A stretch of DNA of 64,000 nucleotides from Halarcobacter mediterraneus (GCF_004116625.1 NZ_NXIE01000003.1:372001-436000); one strand, 5' to 3'; numbered from the stretch's first letter, positions 16,629 to 24,798 are shown. Notes: generated by a model not told the origin, from the sequence alone. Numbers and translations: made by a program.

Positions 16629-18449
16629 ATGAGAGATATTAGAAATATTGCCGTAATTGCACACGTTGACCATGGTAAAACAACACTTGTTGATGAGTTA
16701 CTAAAACAGTCTGGAACTTTTGCAGCTCACCAAGAGGTTGATGAAAGGGTTATGGATAGCAATGATATTGAGAAAGAAAGAGGAATTACTATTCTTTCTA
16801 AAAATACTGCTATTGATTACGAAGGTGTAAGAATCAACATTATTGATACTCCAGGACACGCCGATTTTGGTGGAGAAGTTGAGAGGGTTTTAAAAATGGT
16901 TGATTCAGTTTTATTACTAGTTGATGCACAAGAAGGTGTAATGCCTCAAACTAAATTTGTTGTTAAAAAAGCACTTCAATTAGGACATAGACCAATTGTT
17001 GTTGTAAACAAAATTGATAAACCAGCTGGTGAACCTGATAGAGTTGTTGATGAAGTATTTGACCTATTTGACCAAATGGGTGCAGATGAAGAGCAACTTG
17101 AATTCCCAGTAATATATGCAGCAGCTAGAGATGGTTATGCAATGCATGCACTAGAAGATGAGAAGAAAGATTTACAGCCATTATTTGAAACTATTTTAAA
17201 TGAAGTTCCAAAACCAAAAGGAAGCGAAGAAGAAGGTTTACAACTTCAAGTATTTACTCTTGATTATGATAACTTTATTGGAAAGATTGGTATTGCAAGA
17301 ATTTTCAATGGTACTATTTCTCAAGGTGAAACAGTTCTTTTATGTAAAGCAGATGGTGAAAAAGTTAAAGGTAGAGTTACAAAACTTATTGGTTTTAAAG
17401 GTTTAGAGAGAGTTGAAATTAAAACTGCTGGTGCAGGTGATATCTGTGCAGTTGCTGGTTTTGAAACAATTGATGTTGGTGACTCTCTTTGTGATCCAGC
17501 TAACCCAATGCCACTAGACCCAATGCACATTGAAGAACCAACTCTTTCTGTTACTTTTGCTGTTAATGATTCTCCATTAGCTGGAACTGAAGGTAAGTTT
17601 GTTACTTCAAATAAAATTGATGAAAGACTTGCAGCAGAAATGAATACTAATATTGCTATGAATTATGAGCAAATTGGTGAAGGTAAATTTAAAGTTAACG
17701 GAAGAGGTGAACTTCAAATTACTATTTTAGCTGAAAATATGAGAAGAGAAGGTTTTGAGTTCTCTATTGGTAGACCAGAAGTTATTACAAGAGAAGAAAA
17801 TGGTGTAACTATGGAACCATTTGAGCATTTAGTAATTGATACTCCAGATGATTATTCTGGGACAATTATTGAAAAGCTTGGGAAAAGAAAAGCTAATATG
17901 ACAAATATGGTACCTATGGGTGCTGGATTTACAAGATTAGAGTTTGAAATTCCAGCACGTGGACTTATTGGTATAAGAACAGAGTTTTTAACTGATACAA
18001 AAGGTGAGGGTGTTATGAACCACTCATTCTTAGATTTTAGACCACATTCAGGAACAGTTGAATCTAGAAAATATGGAGCACTTGTATCTATGGAAAATGG
18101 AGAAGCTTTAGGTTATTCAATTTTCAATTTACAAGAAAGAGGTGTAATGTATATTAAACCTCAAGATAAAGTTTATAATGGAATGGTAATTGGAGAACAC
18201 GCAAAATCAAATGATCTAGATGTGAATCCAATTAAAGGGAAGCAACTTACTAATGTTAGATCTTCGGGTGCAGATGATGCTATTAAACTTGTTCCACCAA
18301 GAGTGATGTCCTTAGAAAATGCTTTAGAGTGGATCGAAGAAGATGAACTTGTGGAAGTTACTCCTTTAAGTGTAAGAGTAAGGAAAAGAGAACTTGATCC
18401 AACAGTTAGAAAGAGAGCTGCAAAAAAGGCTAAATTCGCAGACGAATAG
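16629..18449 (+). CDS. typA: Ribosome-associated GTPase TypA/BipA
   Basis: The 606-residue translational GTPase has G1 AHVDHGKTT, the switch I region with RGITILSK, G3 [15 protein letters not shown]4 VNKIDKP, then EF-Tu-like domain 2, EF-G-like domains III and V ([24 protein letters not shown], then [15 protein letters not shown]) and the BipA-specific C-terminus. BipA acts on ribosome assembly and stress-related translation. Length is normal. It is transcribed alone from a TATAAT-bearing promoter and followed by a strong terminator. Confidence 0.97.
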   Translation: MRDIRNIAVIAHVDHGKTTLVDELLKQSGTFAAHQEVDERVMDSNDIEKERGITILSKNTAIDYEGVRINIIDTPGHADFGGEVERVLKMVDSVLLLVDAQEGVMPQTKFVVKKALQLGHRPIVVVNKIDKPAGEPDRVVDEVFDLFDQMGADEEQLEFPVIYAAARDGYAMHALEDEKKDLQPLFETILNEVPKPKGSEEEGLQLQVFTLDYDNFIGKIGIARIFNGTISQGETVLLCKADGEKVKGRVTKLIGFKGLERVEIKTAGAGDICAVAGFETIDVGDSLCDPANPMPLDPMHIEEPTLSVTFAVNDSPLAGTEGKFVTSNKIDERLAAEMNTNIAMNYEQIGEGKFKVNGRGELQITILAENMRREGFEFSIGRPEVITREENGVTMEPFEHLVIDTPDDYSGTIIEKLGKRKANMTNMVPMGAGFTRLEFEIPARGLIGIRTEFLTDTKGEGVMNHSFLDFRPHSGTVESRKYGALVSMENGEALGYSIFNLQERGVMYIKPQDKVYNGMVIGEHAKSNDLDVNPIKGKQLTNVRSSGADDAIKLVPPRVMSLENALEWIEEDELVEVTPLSVRVRKRELDPTVRKRAAKKAKFADE

Positions 18450-18473
18450 AATTTAATTTTAAATATCTATTTG

Positions 18474-18511
18474 AAAGGGGAAGAAGCTTTTTGCTTCTTC
18501 CCCTTTTTTTT
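18474..18511 (+). terminator. Rho-independent terminator of typA
   Basis: A 14-bp perfect stem (arms 18474-18487 and 18493-18506, core GGGGAAGAAGC) with a five-base loop is followed by a T-run. It starts 25 bases after the typA stop. Confidence 0.93.
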
Positions 18512-18538
18512 ACAAAAAAATAAAAAAGGGAAAAATAT

Positions 18539-18589
18539 ATGTCCGATGATATGTCGAGGTGGCTTTTAAAATTTAAAAAAATTAAATAG
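18539..18589 (+). CDS. Possible 16-residue leader peptide
   Basis: An ATG at 18539, six bases or so after AAGGG, opens a 16-codon frame, MSDDMSRWLLKFKKIK, ending TAG at 18587-18589. Its first half (TCCGATGATATGTCGAGGTG) is clearly less AT-rich than the surroundings. The stop codon lies inside the 5' arm of a hairpin (18585-18608) that precedes the 31-residue ORF at 18622. This is the layout of a translational attenuator, but the frame is short and could be chance. No clear promoter is seen between it and the typA terminator. Confidence 0.3.
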   Translation: MSDDMSRWLLKFKKIK

Positions 18590-18617
18590 GAGAATTTTTT
18601 CTCCTATTAAAAGGAGA
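18585..18617 (+). promoter_or_regulatory. Two mutually exclusive hairpins around a ribosome binding site
   Basis: AATAGGAGA (18585-18593) can pair with TCTCCTATT (18600-18608). The same TCTCCT (18600-18605) can instead pair with AGGAGA (18612-18617), which is the ribosome site of the 31-residue ORF starting at 18622, across a six-base loop. The first hairpin would leave the ribosome site free and the second would hide it. This can be read from sequence; any regulatory use is inference. Confidence 0.5.
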
Positions 18618-18621
18618 AAAA

Positions 18622-18717
18622 ATGAATAATATAAATACAAATAAAAAAGATTATGCAATAGTAATAACTATCTATATATTAACAATATTTACAACATTTA
18701 TTACAGTAGTTAATTAG
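18622..18717 (+). CDS. 31-residue single-span membrane peptide
   Basis: The frame starts at ATG 18622 with AGGAGA eight bases or so upstream and ends TAG 18715-18717. The peptide has a short polar, Lys-containing N-terminus (MNNINTNKKDY) and one hydrophobic span (AIVITIYILTIFTTFI). It resembles small stress-linked membrane peptides but belongs to no family I can name. It lies between typA and hsp20, and its stop codon is inside the first CIRCE-like element, so it may share regulation with the heat-shock gene only if transcribed from upstream. Confidence 0.5.
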   Translation: MNNINTNKKDYAIVITIYILTIFTTFITVVN

Positions 18718-18740
18718 CACTAAAATAAATAAAATGCTAA
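18714..18740. promoter_or_regulatory. Upstream CIRCE-like inverted repeat (imperfect)
   Basis: TTAGCACTA (18714-18722), N9, AAATGCTAA (18732-18740). Spacing is identical to the CIRCE operator bound by the HrcA repressor, with one arm weaker. It lies five bases before a better copy. Confidence 0.6.
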
Positions 18741-18745
18741 AAATA

Positions 18746-18788
18746 TTAGCACTAATTCTTGACAAGTGCTAAAAATATTTGTTATAAT
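18746..18788 (+). promoter_or_regulatory. CIRCE operator overlapping the hsp20 promoter
   Basis: TTAGCACTA (18746-18754), N9, AAGTGCTAA (18764-18772) is close to the CIRCE consensus. A -35 TTGACA (18759-18764) lies inside it and a -10 TATAAT (18783-18788) follows at 18-bp spacing. HrcA binding would block this promoter, giving heat-inducible hsp20. The hrcA gene is not in the window. Confidence 0.88.
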
Positions 18789-18848
18789 TTCATTAACTTG
18801 ATAACTAAACTATCAAGTAAATTAATAAAATTAAAAAAAGGAGTCAAA

Positions 18849-19265
18849 ATGTTACTTACAAAATTTGATCCATTTAAACAAATGAGAGAGTTAGAAAAAA
18901 ATTTTTATAATTATCCATCTTCAAATGAAGGTGTAGGAAGTTTTGTTCCTGTAGTTAATACAAGGGAAGGTGAAAATGCATTTCATATTGATGTGGATTT
19001 ACCAGGAGTTAAAAAAGAAGATATTAAAGTAGATATAAATAAAAATGTCTTAACTATTTCAGGAGAAAGAAAAACTAAGGAAGAAATTAAAGAAGAAGAT
19101 TATTATAAAGTTGAAACATCATTTGGTAAATTTTCAAGAAGTTTTACAATTCCTGAAAATGTAGATATTGAAAATATTGAAGCAAGAAGTGACAATGGTG
19201 TTTTAGAAGTAGTCATTCCTAAACTTGAAGAACAAAATAATAAAAAAACAATTGAAATAAAATAA
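18849..19265 (+). CDS. hsp20: Small heat shock protein, Hsp20/alpha-crystallin family
   Basis: The start is the ATG at 18849, after AAAGGAGTC. A longer frame opens with TTG at 18759 but that codon is the promoter -35, so it is rejected. The 138-residue chaperone has an N-terminal arm (FDPFKQMRELEKNFY), an alpha-crystallin domain (about 38-125; VDVDLPGVKKEDIKVDI, FSRSFTIPENVD, ARSDNGVLEVVIPK) and a C-terminal I-x-I motif in TIEIK. It holds unfolded proteins without ATP. Regulation by HrcA/CIRCE is strongly suggested by the upstream sites. Confidence 0.95.
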   Translation: MLLTKFDPFKQMRELEKNFYNYPSSNEGVGSFVPVVNTREGENAFHIDVDLPGVKKEDIKVDINKNVLTISGERKTKEEIKEEDYYKVETSFGKFSRSFTIPENVDIENIEARSDNGVLEVVIPKLEEQNNKKTIEIK

Positions 19266-19267
19266 TA

Positions 19268-19291
19268 AATAAGAGGAATTTTCCTCTTATT
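19268..19291. terminator. Bidirectional terminator between hsp20 and the response regulator
   Basis: AATAAGAGGAA (19268-19278) pairs with TTCCTCTTATT (19281-19291). It lies between the convergent hsp20 and the receiver gene at 19292, with A- and T-rich flanks on the two sides. Confidence 0.8.
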
Positions 19292-19657
19292 TTATAGATT
19301 TAAGTTTGTTAAAACTTTATTTTCTACATCTCTCATAGAAATAAATGGTTTTGTCAAATAATCTGTTACTTCCAAATCATCACACTCAATCATCTTTTCT
19401 TCTGTTGAGAAAGCTGTCATCATAATTATTTTTTGATTGGGTATTTCTTTTTTTATCTCTTTTACAACATCAATTCCAGTCATTTGTGGCATCATAATAT
19501 CGCAAAGAATTAAATCATATTTATTTCTTTTTAATGAATTTAAAGCTGTAACTGGATTATCATATGTAGATATCTCAAATAAATTCTTTCTTGATAAAAA
19601 TTTCTTTAACATTTCTAAAATAGAACTTTCATCATCAATAATTGCAATTTTTTTCAT
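19292..19657 (-). CDS. Single-domain response regulator (CheY-like)
   Basis: The 121-residue protein is a lone receiver: Asp8/Asp9, phosphoacceptor Asp53 in LCDIMMPQMTG, Thr in IIMMTAFS and Lys in YLTKPF. It starts one base after the stop of the chemoreceptor gene on the same strand, so it is probably co-expressed with it. It could be a chemotaxis receiver or a phosphate sink (inference). Confidence 0.9.
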   Translation of the reverse strand: MKKIAIIDDESSILEMLKKFLSRKNLFEISTYDNPVTALNSLKRNKYDLILCDIMMPQMTGIDVVKEIKKEIPNQKIIMMTAFSTEEKMIECDDLEVTDYLTKPFISMRDVENKVLTNLNL

Positions 19658-19658
19658 T

Positions 19659-21962
19659 TTAATCCTTTTTCAATTTTGCATTTTCAATTTTTACAACATC
19701 AAGAGCTTTGAAAACTTCAGCTGTTGCAGTTTCTACACCATTTCCTACTTCAATTAAAGTATCATTTGAGGCATTTTCTAAGTTTTTATCTAAGAAGTTT
19801 TGAACTCCACCATGTACTCTTTTATGTGCATCTTTAAGTGCCTGCCAATTTTCAGTTTTAGTAAAGGCTTTTCCTTCTTTTTCTGCATTTATTATCCATT
19901 TACCTAAATTACACTGAGTTTCATCAACAACTGTAAATTTTGTATTTTCTGCTATTTTTGCAAAGTTGTTTTCTTTGAAAAGGATATGTTGTAATTTAAG
20001 ATTATTTAATTCATGAACTAATTCTGTATCATCAATTTGTTCTCTAGCAGAGTTTTTAAATTTTGCATTTTTTGCTACAGCAATTAAGTTATCTGATAAA
20101 TCTTTTACTTCTTTTGCAAGGCTTGCAATACTAGTAGCATCACTTGCATTTTCTTGAGTATTTTTATCTAATACTGTAATGGCATCATTAATTTGAGAGA
20201 TACCTAAACCTTGCTCTTTAGAAGCATTTGCTACATTATCAATTATCTCTTTAGTTTGAACAATAGCACCTTGAAGTTCATCATAACCTTTAATCATTGT
20301 ATCAGCAATATTCTTACCATTGTTTGCTTTTGAAGTTGCTTTTTCAACTAAGTCTTTTATTTCTTTTGCTGCTTCTGCTGATCTTGAAGCTAGGTTTCTA
20401 ACTTCTCCTGCAACTACAGCAAAGCCTTTTCCAGCTTCACCAGCAGTTGCTGCTTCAACAGCTGCATTTAGTGAAAGTATATTTGTTTGGAATGCAATTT
20501 GATCAATTACTGTAATTGCATCTGCAATAGATTCAACTTCTGAATTAATTTCATCCATTGAGGTAGCTGTTTGATGGGCTAATTCTTGACCTCTTTGAGC
20601 AGAGTTCATAACTACATCATCTAATTCTTTCATTTTATCCATATTTTCAGTACTATTTTGAATATTACTATTTATTTCTTCAACTGCAGCAGCAGTTTCT
20701 TCTAATGAAGCTGCTTGAGCATTTGCTGAATCTGATAAAGAGTTCGCAGAGTTTGTTAGTATTTGAATATTTTCTGCTAGCTGCTCACCACTTACCATAA
20801 TAGTTGCTAAAATCTCAGAAATATTATCTCCAATAGATTTCGTTCCTCTTACAACAGAACCTAAATTTCCACTTACATTCTTTACATTGAAGTCATATTC
20901 AAAATTACCCTTTGAGTATTCATTTAAAGCTTTGTTAACTTCTCCTAAATGTTCTTTAAAGTCATCAATTAAAACATTAATAGCATTTTTCAAATCATTA
21001 GTTGATCTATTTTGTGTTTGGGCTTTTACTTTATATTCAAAGAAACCTGCTCTTACCATTTCAATAGATTTTTCACTCTCTTCTACTATTTTTTGATCTT
21101 GTGCTGTAACTTTTCTAATTGATTCTAAATATTCATTAAAGTATCTTGCCAAATCTCCTATTTCATCTTTAGAGTTAATATTTATTTTTTGATCAGCACT
21201 AGAAAATTTTGTAAGAGCTTTTACTGTTCCCGTAAGTTTAGATAAGGGGCTAACAATCATTCTATGAGAAATAAAAATTACTATAGAAGAGATGATTATA
21301 ATAAGTAAGATTACACTTATTGTAATCATAGTTATACTATTTTTAGTATCATCTTGGCTTAATTGTTTCATTTGTGCCACTCTGTCTTCAACATCATCTA
21401 GATAACTTCCTGTGGCAATAACCCATCCCCAAGGTTTGAAAACTTCAAGATAAGTGTATTTTGGTTGTGGTTCATTATATCCAGGCTTATTCCAATCATA
21501 GGTTACTAGACCTGAACCTTTGTTTTTAGCTTGTTTTTCAATTTCTTTAAAAAAGTATTTTCCTTTTGCATCTTTGATATTTGCAACATTTGTGTTCTCT
21601 AAAGATTTTGATTCAGGGTGCATTAACATATTCAATTTTAAGTCATTTACCCAAAAATAACCATCTTTACCGTATCTGATTTTTTTAACTGCAATTAAAG
21701 CATTTTGTTTAGCAGTTTCTTCATCCATACCTTCTGAAGAGATTTTATTATATTCCTCTTTTACAGTGTTCATTGCTATTGAAACATAATTTTTAAGATT
21801 TGTTTCTTTGTGTTTATAGGCATCTTTTGTATAAGTCTCAATACTTTTCTTACTAAGATGATTTATTGAGTATATGGCCTCAAAAGCCAGTATAACAGAA
21901 ACTGCAATAATTGTAGAAACTACAATTATTAGAAGTTTGTTTTTGATTGTTAGGTTTTTCAT
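19659..21962 (-). CDS. Methyl-accepting chemotaxis protein with Cache sensor and CZB domain
   Basis: The 767-residue chemoreceptor has an N-terminal helix (about 10-30), a periplasmic single-Cache domain (about 35-190; GKDGYFWVNDLKLNMLMHPESKSLE, and VFKPWGWVIATGSYLDDV), a second helix (about 210-232), HAMP, a long signalling domain with the hairpin tip AGEAGKGFAVVAGEVRNLA, and a C-terminal CZB domain (about 655-740) with LQHILFKENNFA, QCNLGKW and LKDAHKRVH. CZB proteins bind zinc and can sense zinc or hypochlorous acid. sCache_2 sensors often bind small organic acids. The ligand is not determined. Confidence 0.93.
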   Translation of the reverse strand: MKNLTIKNKLLIIVVSTIIAVSVILAFEAIYSINHLSKKSIETYTKDAYKHKETNLKNYVSIAMNTVKEEYNKISSEGMDEETAKQNALIAVKKIRYGKDGYFWVNDLKLNMLMHPESKSLENTNVANIKDAKGKYFFKEIEKQAKNKGSGLVTYDWNKPGYNEPQPKYTYLEVFKPWGWVIATGSYLDDVEDRVAQMKQLSQDDTKNSITMITISVILLIIIISSIVIFISHRMIVSPLSKLTGTVKALTKFSSADQKININSKDEIGDLARYFNEYLESIRKVTAQDQKIVEESEKSIEMVRAGFFEYKVKAQTQNRSTNDLKNAINVLIDDFKEHLGEVNKALNEYSKGNFEYDFNVKNVSGNLGSVVRGTKSIGDNISEILATIMVSGEQLAENIQILTNSANSLSDSANAQAASLEETAAAVEEINSNIQNSTENMDKMKELDDVVMNSAQRGQELAHQTATSMDEINSEVESIADAITVIDQIAFQTNILSLNAAVEAATAGEAGKGFAVVAGEVRNLASRSAEAAKEIKDLVEKATSKANNGKNIADTMIKGYDELQGAIVQTKEIIDNVANASKEQGLGISQINDAITVLDKNTQENASDATSIASLAKEVKDLSDNLIAVAKNAKFKNSAREQIDDTELVHELNNLKLQHILFKENNFAKIAENTKFTVVDETQCNLGKWIINAEKEGKAFTKTENWQALKDAHKRVHGGVQNFLDKNLENASNDTLIEVGNGVETATAEVFKALDVVKIENAKLKKD

Positions 21963-22038
21963 GCATATTCCTAAGTGATTAATTTTTCTTTAAGCTAAAA
22001 ATATTCTACTTAAAAAACGTGGAGATTAAGTTTAAAAA

Positions 22039-22248
22039 CTAAAAATATTTTTTTAAAATTCTTTTAGAGTTCTTAAAAGCTTCTTTTTTACTTTTTCCAT
22101 AAGCTCTAAAAATTCCATTAGAGCTTATAATTTCTAAAATCTTTAGATTCTTTTTAGCTTTTATATTTAAAACTCTATTTACATTATATTTTTTTTTAAT
22201 TTTTCTTACTTCTTCATATTTTTCTATTGTTAATACTTTTGCATTCAT
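22039..22248 (-). CDS. Small, very basic protein, possibly a dsRBD-like RNA-binding protein
   Basis: The 69-residue protein has 17 Lys and 4 Arg against 5 Glu and no Asp. Its C-terminal half, ISSNGIFRAYGKSKKEAF followed by a basic helix, resembles the last strand and helix of double-stranded RNA-binding domains (G-K-SKKEA pattern), and its length fits one such domain. It has an AAAGGA ribosome site and a consensus sigma-70 promoter (22279-22307). I do not recognise a named family and the fold suggestion is by eye only. It stands alone between the chemoreceptor and the hemerythrin. Confidence 0.65.
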   Translation of the reverse strand: MNAKVLTIEKYEEVRKIKKKYNVNRVLNIKAKKNLKILEIISSNGIFRAYGKSKKEAFKNSKRILKKYF

Positions 22249-22278
22249 AATAATCCTTTCTCTATAAAATATTACTAT

Positions 22279-22307
22279 ATTATATAAAATATATATAATA
22301 TTGTCAA
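22279..22307 (-). promoter_or_regulatory. Consensus sigma-70 promoter for the small basic protein
   Basis: On the minus strand, TTGACA (22302-22307) and TATAAT (22279-22284) are separated by exactly 17 bp. Both hexamers are perfect matches. This is unusually strong for this genome, where -35 boxes are mostly absent. Confidence 0.8.
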
Positions 22308-22326
22308 GAATTTATAAATTTATTTA

Positions 22327-22348
22327 TTTTGGGACAGTTTTGAGACAC
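22327..22348. repeat. Imperfect 11-bp tandem repeat (GGGACA/GAGACA)
   Basis: TTTTGGGACAG (22327-22337) is followed directly by TTTTGAGACAC (22338-22348), nine of eleven bases identical. GC content is above the surroundings. Function unknown; it could be an operator or a scar of an old recombination site. Confidence 0.35.
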
Positions 22349-22393
22349 TCTTATGTTAAAATTTAATATGTATAATTTATTAAGGTATTTATT

Positions 22394-22498
22394 ATGAAAG
22401 AATTTTTTACTATTGATATATTATTTAATATAGCTATTTCTGTAATGATATCTTTAGTTATTATAGAAGGTTATTTTTACTTAAGAAGTAAAAAATAA
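22394..22498 (+). CDS. 34-residue single-span membrane peptide
   Basis: ATG at 22394, preceded by AAGG about ten bases upstream, opens a 34-codon frame ending TAA at 22498. The peptide has MKEFFTIDILFN, then a hydrophobic span (IAISVMISLVIIEGYF) and a basic tail (LRSKK), fitting a small inner-membrane protein with its tail inside. No family is recognised. Its short length keeps confidence moderate. Confidence 0.45.
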   Translation: MKEFFTIDILFNIAISVMISLVIIEGYFYLRSKK

Positions 22499-22525
22499 CT
22501 CTAATATAATAGTTTCAATTTTAAA

Positions 22526-22969
22526 TTAATGTTGTGCATGACAAGGGCTAACCCCTGATTTAAAAAACATTGCTGTTACTGTATCCATAGTTTGTATATG
22601 ATTAATTAACCAAGTAGTAACATCATTTTCAAGATACTCTTTTAATTGTTTTATATTATTGTCTTTTTTAAATGAATCTAAAATATAAACCATCCTTTGT
22701 AAACAGTTATCATGTTCACTTTTATGTACTATATATGGAGGGAAATTAAGCTCAAGCATTTTTTCTTCTTCTCCTTTAAAGTGATTAACTGTATGACTAT
22801 ACCACTGTTTATAAGTATTTATTACTAACATTTTATTTTCAATTGATTCTTCTTCTATGAATTTTAATATGTTTTTATGTAAAGTATTAATTAAATCAAT
22901 ATCTTCATAATGAACTTCATTCATAAAATCTTCTGCAACAAGAGGTAGGTTTTCTTTATTAATTAACAT
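22526..22969 (-). CDS. Bacteriohemerythrin-like di-iron protein
   Basis: The 147-residue protein has the hemerythrin ligand set in order and spacing: His31, His63, Glu67 (HFKGEEEKML), His82 and His86 (HKSEH), His124 and Asp129 (NHIQTMD). Hemerythrins bind O2 reversibly, and several bacterial ones bind or detoxify NO. It is divergent from a Crp/Fnr regulator, and a TTGAC-N4-GTCAA palindrome lies in the shared spacer, so it is a likely target of that regulator (inference). There is no fused signalling domain. Confidence 0.9.
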   Translation of the reverse strand: MLINKENLPLVAEDFMNEVHYEDIDLINTLHKNILKFIEEESIENKMLVINTYKQWYSHTVNHFKGEEEKMLELNFPPYIVHKSEHDNCLQRMVYILDSFKKDNNIKQLKEYLENDVTTWLINHIQTMDTVTAMFFKSGVSPCHAQH

Positions 22970-23026
22970 AAAAAAGCCTTTTTAAATTTATTTTTATGAT
23001 TTTTGCATAAAATGTCTATAAAAACA

Positions 23027-23040
23027 TTGACTGGAGTCAA
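23027..23040. promoter_or_regulatory. TTGAC-N4-GTCAA palindrome between hemerythrin and Crp/Fnr genes
   Basis: TTGAC (23027-23031), TGGA, GTCAA (23036-23040), a perfect Crp/Fnr-type inverted repeat. It ends two bases before the ATG of the regulator at 23043, so binding should block that gene, and its centre is about 64 bases from the hemerythrin start. The same palindrome is at the nap promoter (29726-29739). Confidence 0.7.
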
Positions 23041-23042
23041 TA

Positions 23043-23681
23043 ATGAATAAATTAAAAAACTACTATCTTTTTAATGGTTTAAGTGAAAAGGATATGGAGC
23101 TTTTAGAGAGTATTTCTTTTGAAAAAAGTTTTTCAAAAGATGAAATTGTATTTTATAAAGGTGATAAGTCTAAATATTTATTACTTTTAGTATCAGGTTG
23201 TGTAACTGTATATAAACATGATTTTAAAGATAATGAAGTTGTGATTCATAACTTTAAAGCAGGTACATTTATAGCAGAGTTAGCAAATTATGAAAATATT
23301 AATTACCCTGCAAACTGTAGATGTGAAATGGATTCTAAAATAATTTTTATCGATTATCAAAAATTTGAAGAGTATTTTTTAAATAAAAAAGAATTTTTAT
23401 TAATCTTTATAAAGTCTTTGACTAAAAAGATAAAGACTTTGGAAGTTTTTATTAGTTCGAATATGGTTGAAAATGTTGATGCAAAAATTGCAAAATTTAT
23501 TTTTGATAATAGTGAAGAGATAAAAAATCTAAAACAAGTAAAAGTTGCAGAAGTATTGAATATTAGACAAGAGACTCTTTCAAGAAAATTAGCTCAAATG
23601 AAAAAAGAGGGTATTTTACATGATAAAAAAGGTAAAATTGAAATTAAAGATGAAAAAGCATTAAGTTCTCTATTTAGTTAG
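23043..23681 (+). CDS. Crp/Fnr-family transcriptional regulator
   Basis: The 212-residue regulator has a cyclic-nucleotide-binding-like beta-roll (about 1-115), a dimerisation helix (about 118-140) and a winged helix (about 150-205) with VAEVLNIRQETLSRKLAQMKKEGIL as the recognition unit. The N-terminal cysteines of Fe-S FNR are absent, so a heme or another ligand, or none, is likely. Related Nss-type regulators control nitrate and NO responses in Campylobacterota. Its own start codon abuts a Crp/Fnr-type palindrome. Its end overlaps the convergent phosphoesterase by eight bases. Confidence 0.88.
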   Translation: MNKLKNYYLFNGLSEKDMELLESISFEKSFSKDEIVFYKGDKSKYLLLLVSGCVTVYKHDFKDNEVVIHNFKAGTFIAELANYENINYPANCRCEMDSKIIFIDYQKFEEYFLNKKEFLLIFIKSLTKKIKTLEVFISSNMVENVDAKIAKFIFDNSEEIKNLKQVKVAEVLNIRQETLSRKLAQMKKEGILHDKKGKIEIKDEKALSSLFS

Positions 23682-24798
23682 GAGTTAAAGTTATCTCACT
23701 AATTTCAGAACTGGCACCTAACCTCATTGGTGGTCCCCAAAAACCTGTTCCTTTATTTACATAAACTTGAGTGTTTTTTGTATGCTGGTTCAAGCCTTTT
23801 ATATAAGGTTGTTGTAGTCTGACAAGTAAATTAAAAGGAGCAATTTGTCCTCCATGTGTATGCCCACAAAGAATTAAATCGATATCTTCTTTAATCTCAT
23901 TCACAAACTTTGGTTGATGTGCTAATAGTACTCTAGGGAAGTTTTGTGTTTTATTTAAAGCCTTTTTTAAATCAGGTTTGAAAGCATCAGCTTTATACCC
24001 AAAAATATCATAAACACCAGCTAAGTAGAAACCTTCTTCTTGCTCTCCAATAAACACATTTTCATTTTCTAAAGTTTTAATATTTAAACTATTTACATAG
24101 GTAATAATTTCATTAACTCCATGAAAGTACTCATGGTTACCAACTATAAAATATACACCATATTTTGATTTTAAATTTTTTAATTCATCTAAAGCAGCTT
24201 TTGCATAATCTAATTTTGTATCAACTAAGTCTCCTGTAATAACTACGATGTCAGCATTTAGCTTATTTACTTTTTCTACTAGATTATGAATAAAGTTTTT
24301 ATTTACAAGTCCTCCAATATGAATATCACTTAATTGAATAATTTTATATTTTTGTTTTAGTTTATTTATTTTTATTTGAACTTTTTCAATTTCTATATGT
24401 CTAGCATTATACATAGCTTTTGCATTTACACTACTTGCTATAAGGATTGAACCTATATCAAGACTTTTTCTAAAGAAATCTCTTCTTTTTTCATTTGGAA
24501 CTGATTTATTAATAATTCTTGAAAAAAATTCATAAATGATTGTTGCTATAAATAGAAGAAAGATTACGCCAATAGGAAGAGATAAAAGAAAATAAACCCA
24601 ATTGGGAACAAAAGGATTATATCTTACAAACATATATGCCAAGACTCCAAAAAGGTTGATGAGTAAAAAAATATTAAAATATCTTTTTACACTTTTTGAA
24701 AAATGAACTTTATCTACAAATCTTTTTGAAATAAAAAAAGTAAGTAATGCCATAACACTAAAAAAAATTGTTGCGAAAATAATAAATCTCATGGTCAA
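23674..24798 (-). CDS. Membrane-anchored calcineurin-like metallophosphoesterase
   Basis: The 374-residue protein has three N-terminal membrane helices (about 5-23, 40-60, 70-92), a connecting segment and a phosphoesterase domain (about 145-374) with LSDIHIGG, ITGDLVDT, GNHEYFHG, LAHQPKF and CGHTHGGQ. It is a YkuE/YaeI-type paralogue of the shorter protein at 10587-11300, with the same C-terminal VNKG-x-G-x-WG pattern. The catalytic domain should be at the membrane surface. The substrate is unknown. Confidence 0.87.
   Translation of the reverse strand: MTMRFIIFATIFFSVMALLTFFISKRFVDKVHFSKSVKRYFNIFLLINLFGVLAYMFVRYNPFVPNWVYFLLSLPIGVIFLLFIATIIYEFFSRIINKSVPNEKRRDFFRKSLDIGSILIASSVNAKAMYNARHIEIEKVQIKINKLKQKYKIIQLSDIHIGGLVNKNFIHNLVEKVNKLNADIVVITGDLVDTKLDYAKAALDELKNLKSKYGVYFIVGNHEYFHGVNEIITYVNSLNIKTLENENVFIGEQEEGFYLAGVYDIFGYKADAFKPDLKKALNKTQNFPRVLLAHQPKFVNEIKEDIDLILCGHTHGGQIAPFNLLVRLQQPYIKGLNQHTKNTQVYVNKGTGFWGPPMRLGASSEISEITLTPN

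Noticed and set aside
18759-18848. N-terminal extension of hsp20 from a TTG at 18759
   Set aside because: The TTG is part of the -35 TTGACA and the CIRCE operator lies within the extension; the ATG at 18849 has a good ribosome site.
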